A stretch of 16,814 nucleotides of DNA from Spirochaetia bacterium (GTDB lineage: Bacteria; Spirochaetota; Spirochaetia; Treponematales; Breznakiellaceae), in NCBI GenBank assembly GCA_025997655.1, contig BNUW01000044.1, positions 1 through 16,814 on the forward strand, written 5' to 3'. The position numbers and the translations under genes were made by a program. Under the pieces are notes generated by a model. It saw only the letters and a program-made list of their open reading frames with translations. It had not been told where the DNA came from and did not search any database. Shown piece after piece: positions 15,742 to 16,814 of the stretch; position 1 is the first letter of the stretch; every line of letters begins with the position of its first letter.

Positions 15742-15863
15742 AACCACAAAGGAACCCAGGGGTTCCGGGACACGAAGGGCACAAAGGGAAGAAAAGTTAG
15801 AGATTAACGCTCGAAACCATCTTTTTTCCCTCTTCCTTCGTGTTCTTTGTGTCCTTCGTGGTT
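15742..15863. repeat. Inverted-repeat element C, relative of element A
   Basis: Ends are AACCAC (15742-15747) and GTGGTT (15858-15863). The left arm has the same 9-base units as element A (CCACAAAGG, ACACGAAGG, GCACAAAGG) but is split by a 17-base insert. The right arm (15828-15863) reads, as reverse complement, CCACGAAGG, ACACAAAGA, ACACGAAGG. The arms are offset in unit order, so pairing is imperfect, unlike in element A. Confidence 0.85.
15751..15766. repeat. Perfect 7-base-pair hairpin nested in the left arm of element C
   Basis: GGAACCC (15751-15757) and GGGTTCC (15760-15766) pair perfectly with a 2-base loop. Compared with element A, the bases 15753-15769 are additional and interrupt the arm right after the first unit, CCACAAAGG. 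The right arm has no matching insert, so the extra hairpin is one-sided. Confidence 0.75.
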
Positions 15864-15932
15864 AAATTTTCTTCTTTTTTAATTTCTATGCGTTTATCCT
15901 GCCAAAGGCGACAAAGGAAGATGAAGAAGGTA

Positions 15933-16061
15933 AACCACTTTTCCACCAAAGAGTGGAAAAGTCGACCACACGGACAGCACGGACAAAAGAAAAAGACAGG
16001 CAAAAACCAGTCCGTCCTGTCCGTGTCCGTGTGGTCAGTGTGGTCAGTGTGGTCTGTGGTT
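15933..16061. repeat. Inverted-repeat element D with tandem 9-base units
   Basis: Ends are AACCAC (15933-15938) and GTGGTT (16056-16061). The main paired arms are 15964-15984 and 16010-16036; they match except for one base and one extra 6-base CGGACA unit on the right. The right arm continues with three tandem 9-base units, GTGTGGTCA at 16029-16037 and 16038-16046 and GTGTGGTCT at 16047-16055. The design matches elements A-C with different unit sequence. Confidence 0.88.
15937..15962. repeat. Perfect 10-base-pair hairpin nested in the left arm of element D
   Basis: ACTTTTCCAC (15937-15946) and GTGGAAAAGT (15953-15962) pair perfectly around the loop CAAAGA. The hairpin stands directly after the terminal AACCAC of element D and before the unit GACCACACGG, where the opposite arm shows only AACCACAGACC. 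It is therefore an extra piece, at the place that corresponds to the insert of element C. Confidence 0.78.
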
Positions 16062-16119
16062 ATTTATTCTTTCGCCGGTATACACAATTTAGTATGTGTC
16101 TACTTACTGGCCGGCCGCC

Positions 16120-16148
16120 TTGACAAATACCCATCCCGGAACAATAGT
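16120..16148 (+). promoter_or_regulatory. Possible rpoN promoter
   Basis: A perfect TTGACA (16120-16125) is followed after 17 bases by AATAGT (16143-16148), which matches four of six positions of the -10 consensus. The predicted transcript start, near 16155, leaves almost no leader before the AAAGGGG ribosome site, so the assignment is tentative. Confidence 0.35.
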
Positions 16149-16166
16149 TAGAAGAAAGGGGAATTC

Positions 16167-16814
16167 GTGCAACTTCAGCGGCCGTCCTTGGTTCAGGAAC
16201 AACGACTCAGGCTCAATGCCCAGCAAATCCAGTCCATCACGTTGATGGGGCTTCCCATTGTCGATTTACGGGAAAAAATAGAGGAAGAGATAGAACGAAA
16301 CCCCGCCCTGGAGGTTGTGGAGGATCATACCCTTCTCTCCCTGGATGATGCCTATACCCCATCCCGAAAGGATGACTACGATTATTTCGAGACCAGCTCG
16401 GATTCGGGCTTTGTCCGGAAGGGGGGGGACGAGGAAACGGCGGCACGGTATAAATTCCTTGAAGGCGCCCTGTCCCGGCCCGAAACCCTCCAGGAGCACC
16501 TCCTCTGGCAGTTAAAACTGGAGCCCGTGGATGATAGGATCCGTCGGATGGGGGAACTGCTCATCCAGAACCTGAACGAAGACGGTTTCCATAAGGAGCC
16601 GGTGGAATTGCTCCTTAAAGAAGAAAGTCCCGCCCATATCGCCGCCGCCCTCTCCCTGGTACGCGCCCTGGACCCGGTGGGCTGTTGTACCGCCGATTAC
16701 CGGGAATCCCTGCGGGTCCAGGCGGCGCTTCTTCCCGACGCTCTTCCGGGACTCACCGACCTGCTGGACCAGTTGGAACTCCTTGAACGGGGCAAATTTG
16801 CCGAGGCTGCCCGG
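16167..16814 (+). CDS. rpoN: RNA polymerase sigma-54 factor, N-terminal part, cut by window edge
   Basis: 216 codons are open from GTG 16167 to the right edge. Region I (about 1-55, with RLNAQQIQSITLMGLPIVDL and EEIERNPALEVVE) is the activator-interacting Gln/Leu-rich segment of sigma-54. A short acidic linker follows (DDYDYFETSSDSGF). Then the core-RNA-polymerase-binding domain begins with LQEHLLWQLKL, LIQNLNEDGF and VRALDPVGCC. The DNA-binding HTH and RpoN box lie beyond the window. The start is set by a TAG at 16149-16151 in frame, with no ATG in between, and by AAAGGGG (16155-16161) six bases before the GTG. A run of eight G (16421-16428) lies in the linker. Sigma-54 transcribes -24/-12 promoters and needs AAA+ activators. 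Confidence 0.92.
   Translation, partial: MQLQRPSLVQEQRLRLNAQQIQSITLMGLPIVDLREKIEEEIERNPALEVVEDHTLLSLDDAYTPSRKDDYDYFETSSDSGFVRKGGDEETAARYKFLEGALSRPETLQEHLLWQLKLEPVDDRIRRMGELLIQNLNEDGFHKEPVELLLKEESPAHIAAALSLVRALDPVGCCTADYRESLRVQAALLPDALPGLTDLLDQLELLERGKFAEAAR

Larger units (their letters stand above)
15687..15902. repeat. 18-base inverted repeat bracketing element C
   Basis: GCAGGATAAACGCATAGA at 15687-15704 is repeated as its exact reverse complement at 15885-15902, enclosing element C almost symmetrically (37 bases on the left, 21 on the right). Short AAAGGCG copies lie beside both arms (15681-15687 and 15904-15910) in direct orientation. A perfect 18-base match is not expected by chance at this distance. 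It could be terminal repeats of a small mobile unit or the outer stem of a longer RNA fold. Confidence 0.75.
15621..16166. other. Gene-free divergent region rich in inverted repeats
   Basis: About 545 bases between the start codons of the DUF1015 gene (minus) and rpoN (plus). No credible protein gene: the two open frames here (15797-16003 minus, 15840-16151 plus) only exist because the repeat units are multiples of three bases, giving peptide repeats such as SVWSVWSVW and TKDTKNTKE. The region holds elements C and D, two nested hairpins and an 18-base inverted repeat (each listed separately), plus a possible rpoN promoter at its right end. Confidence 0.8.

Noticed and set aside
16029..16055. 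Tandem repeats considered as a CRISPR array
   Set aside because: Units are 9 bases with no spacers; they are part of the right arm of inverted-repeat element D.
15797..16151. Two small open frames in the repeat region (minus 15797-16003, plus 15840-16151)
   Set aside because: Both are by-products of 9-base units: three-residue peptide repeats, no ribosome site, and both strands open.

Overview
The window looks like a chromosomal segment of a host-associated spirochaete, most likely a Treponema relative of the termite-gut or rumen type. This is an inference from the gene mix (periplasmic sugar transporter with an adjacent membrane sensor, UROD-like methyltransferase, AraK-like kinase, sigma-54) and from the protein style; no rRNA or other decisive marker is present. 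Base composition is uneven. The liv operon is GC-rich, while the left-edge sensor, the UROD-like gene and the intergenic stretches are clearly more AT-rich.

Layout. (1) 1-514, minus strand: N-terminus of a membrane sensor running off the left edge, divergent from (2) a sugar ABC operon at 659-5282. That operon encodes a binding protein, a stem-loop at 1684-1712, a double ATPase, a permease, and a uroporphyrinogen-decarboxylase-fold protein. (3) 5283-5561: a gap with a minus-strand protein remnant, then a promoter and palindrome in front of (4) a complete branched-chain amino-acid-type ABC operon (livJ, livH, livM, livG, livF at 5562-10295). This is followed without a break by a CBS-CBS-ACT sensor protein, an FGGY kinase that may be an AraK-type ribulokinase, and L-arabinose isomerase (to 14166). 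(5) 14176-15620, minus strand: a DUF1015 gene with tRNA-Leu(CAA) 15 bases after its stop codon. (6) 15621-16166: about 545 bases without a gene, filled with elaborate inverted repeats. (7) 16167 to the right edge: N-terminal 216 codons of sigma-54 (rpoN), starting at GTG.

How the genes fit together. A sensor probably controls uptake of an unidentified sugar by the first ABC operon. The liv-type transporter shares a gene string with arabinose catabolism (isomerase, then kinase), and a CBS/ACT protein sits between them as a likely nucleotide and amino-acid sensor. No 4-epimerase (araD) is in view.

Most unusual feature. Four intergenic hairpin elements (8643-8738, 12546-12623, 15742-15863, 15933-16061) differ in sequence but share one architecture: ends CCAC...GTGG and arms built of units phased at about 9 bases. 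Two lie inside operons, between genes that should be co-expressed. The other two have a second, unrelated perfect hairpin inserted at the same place in the left arm.
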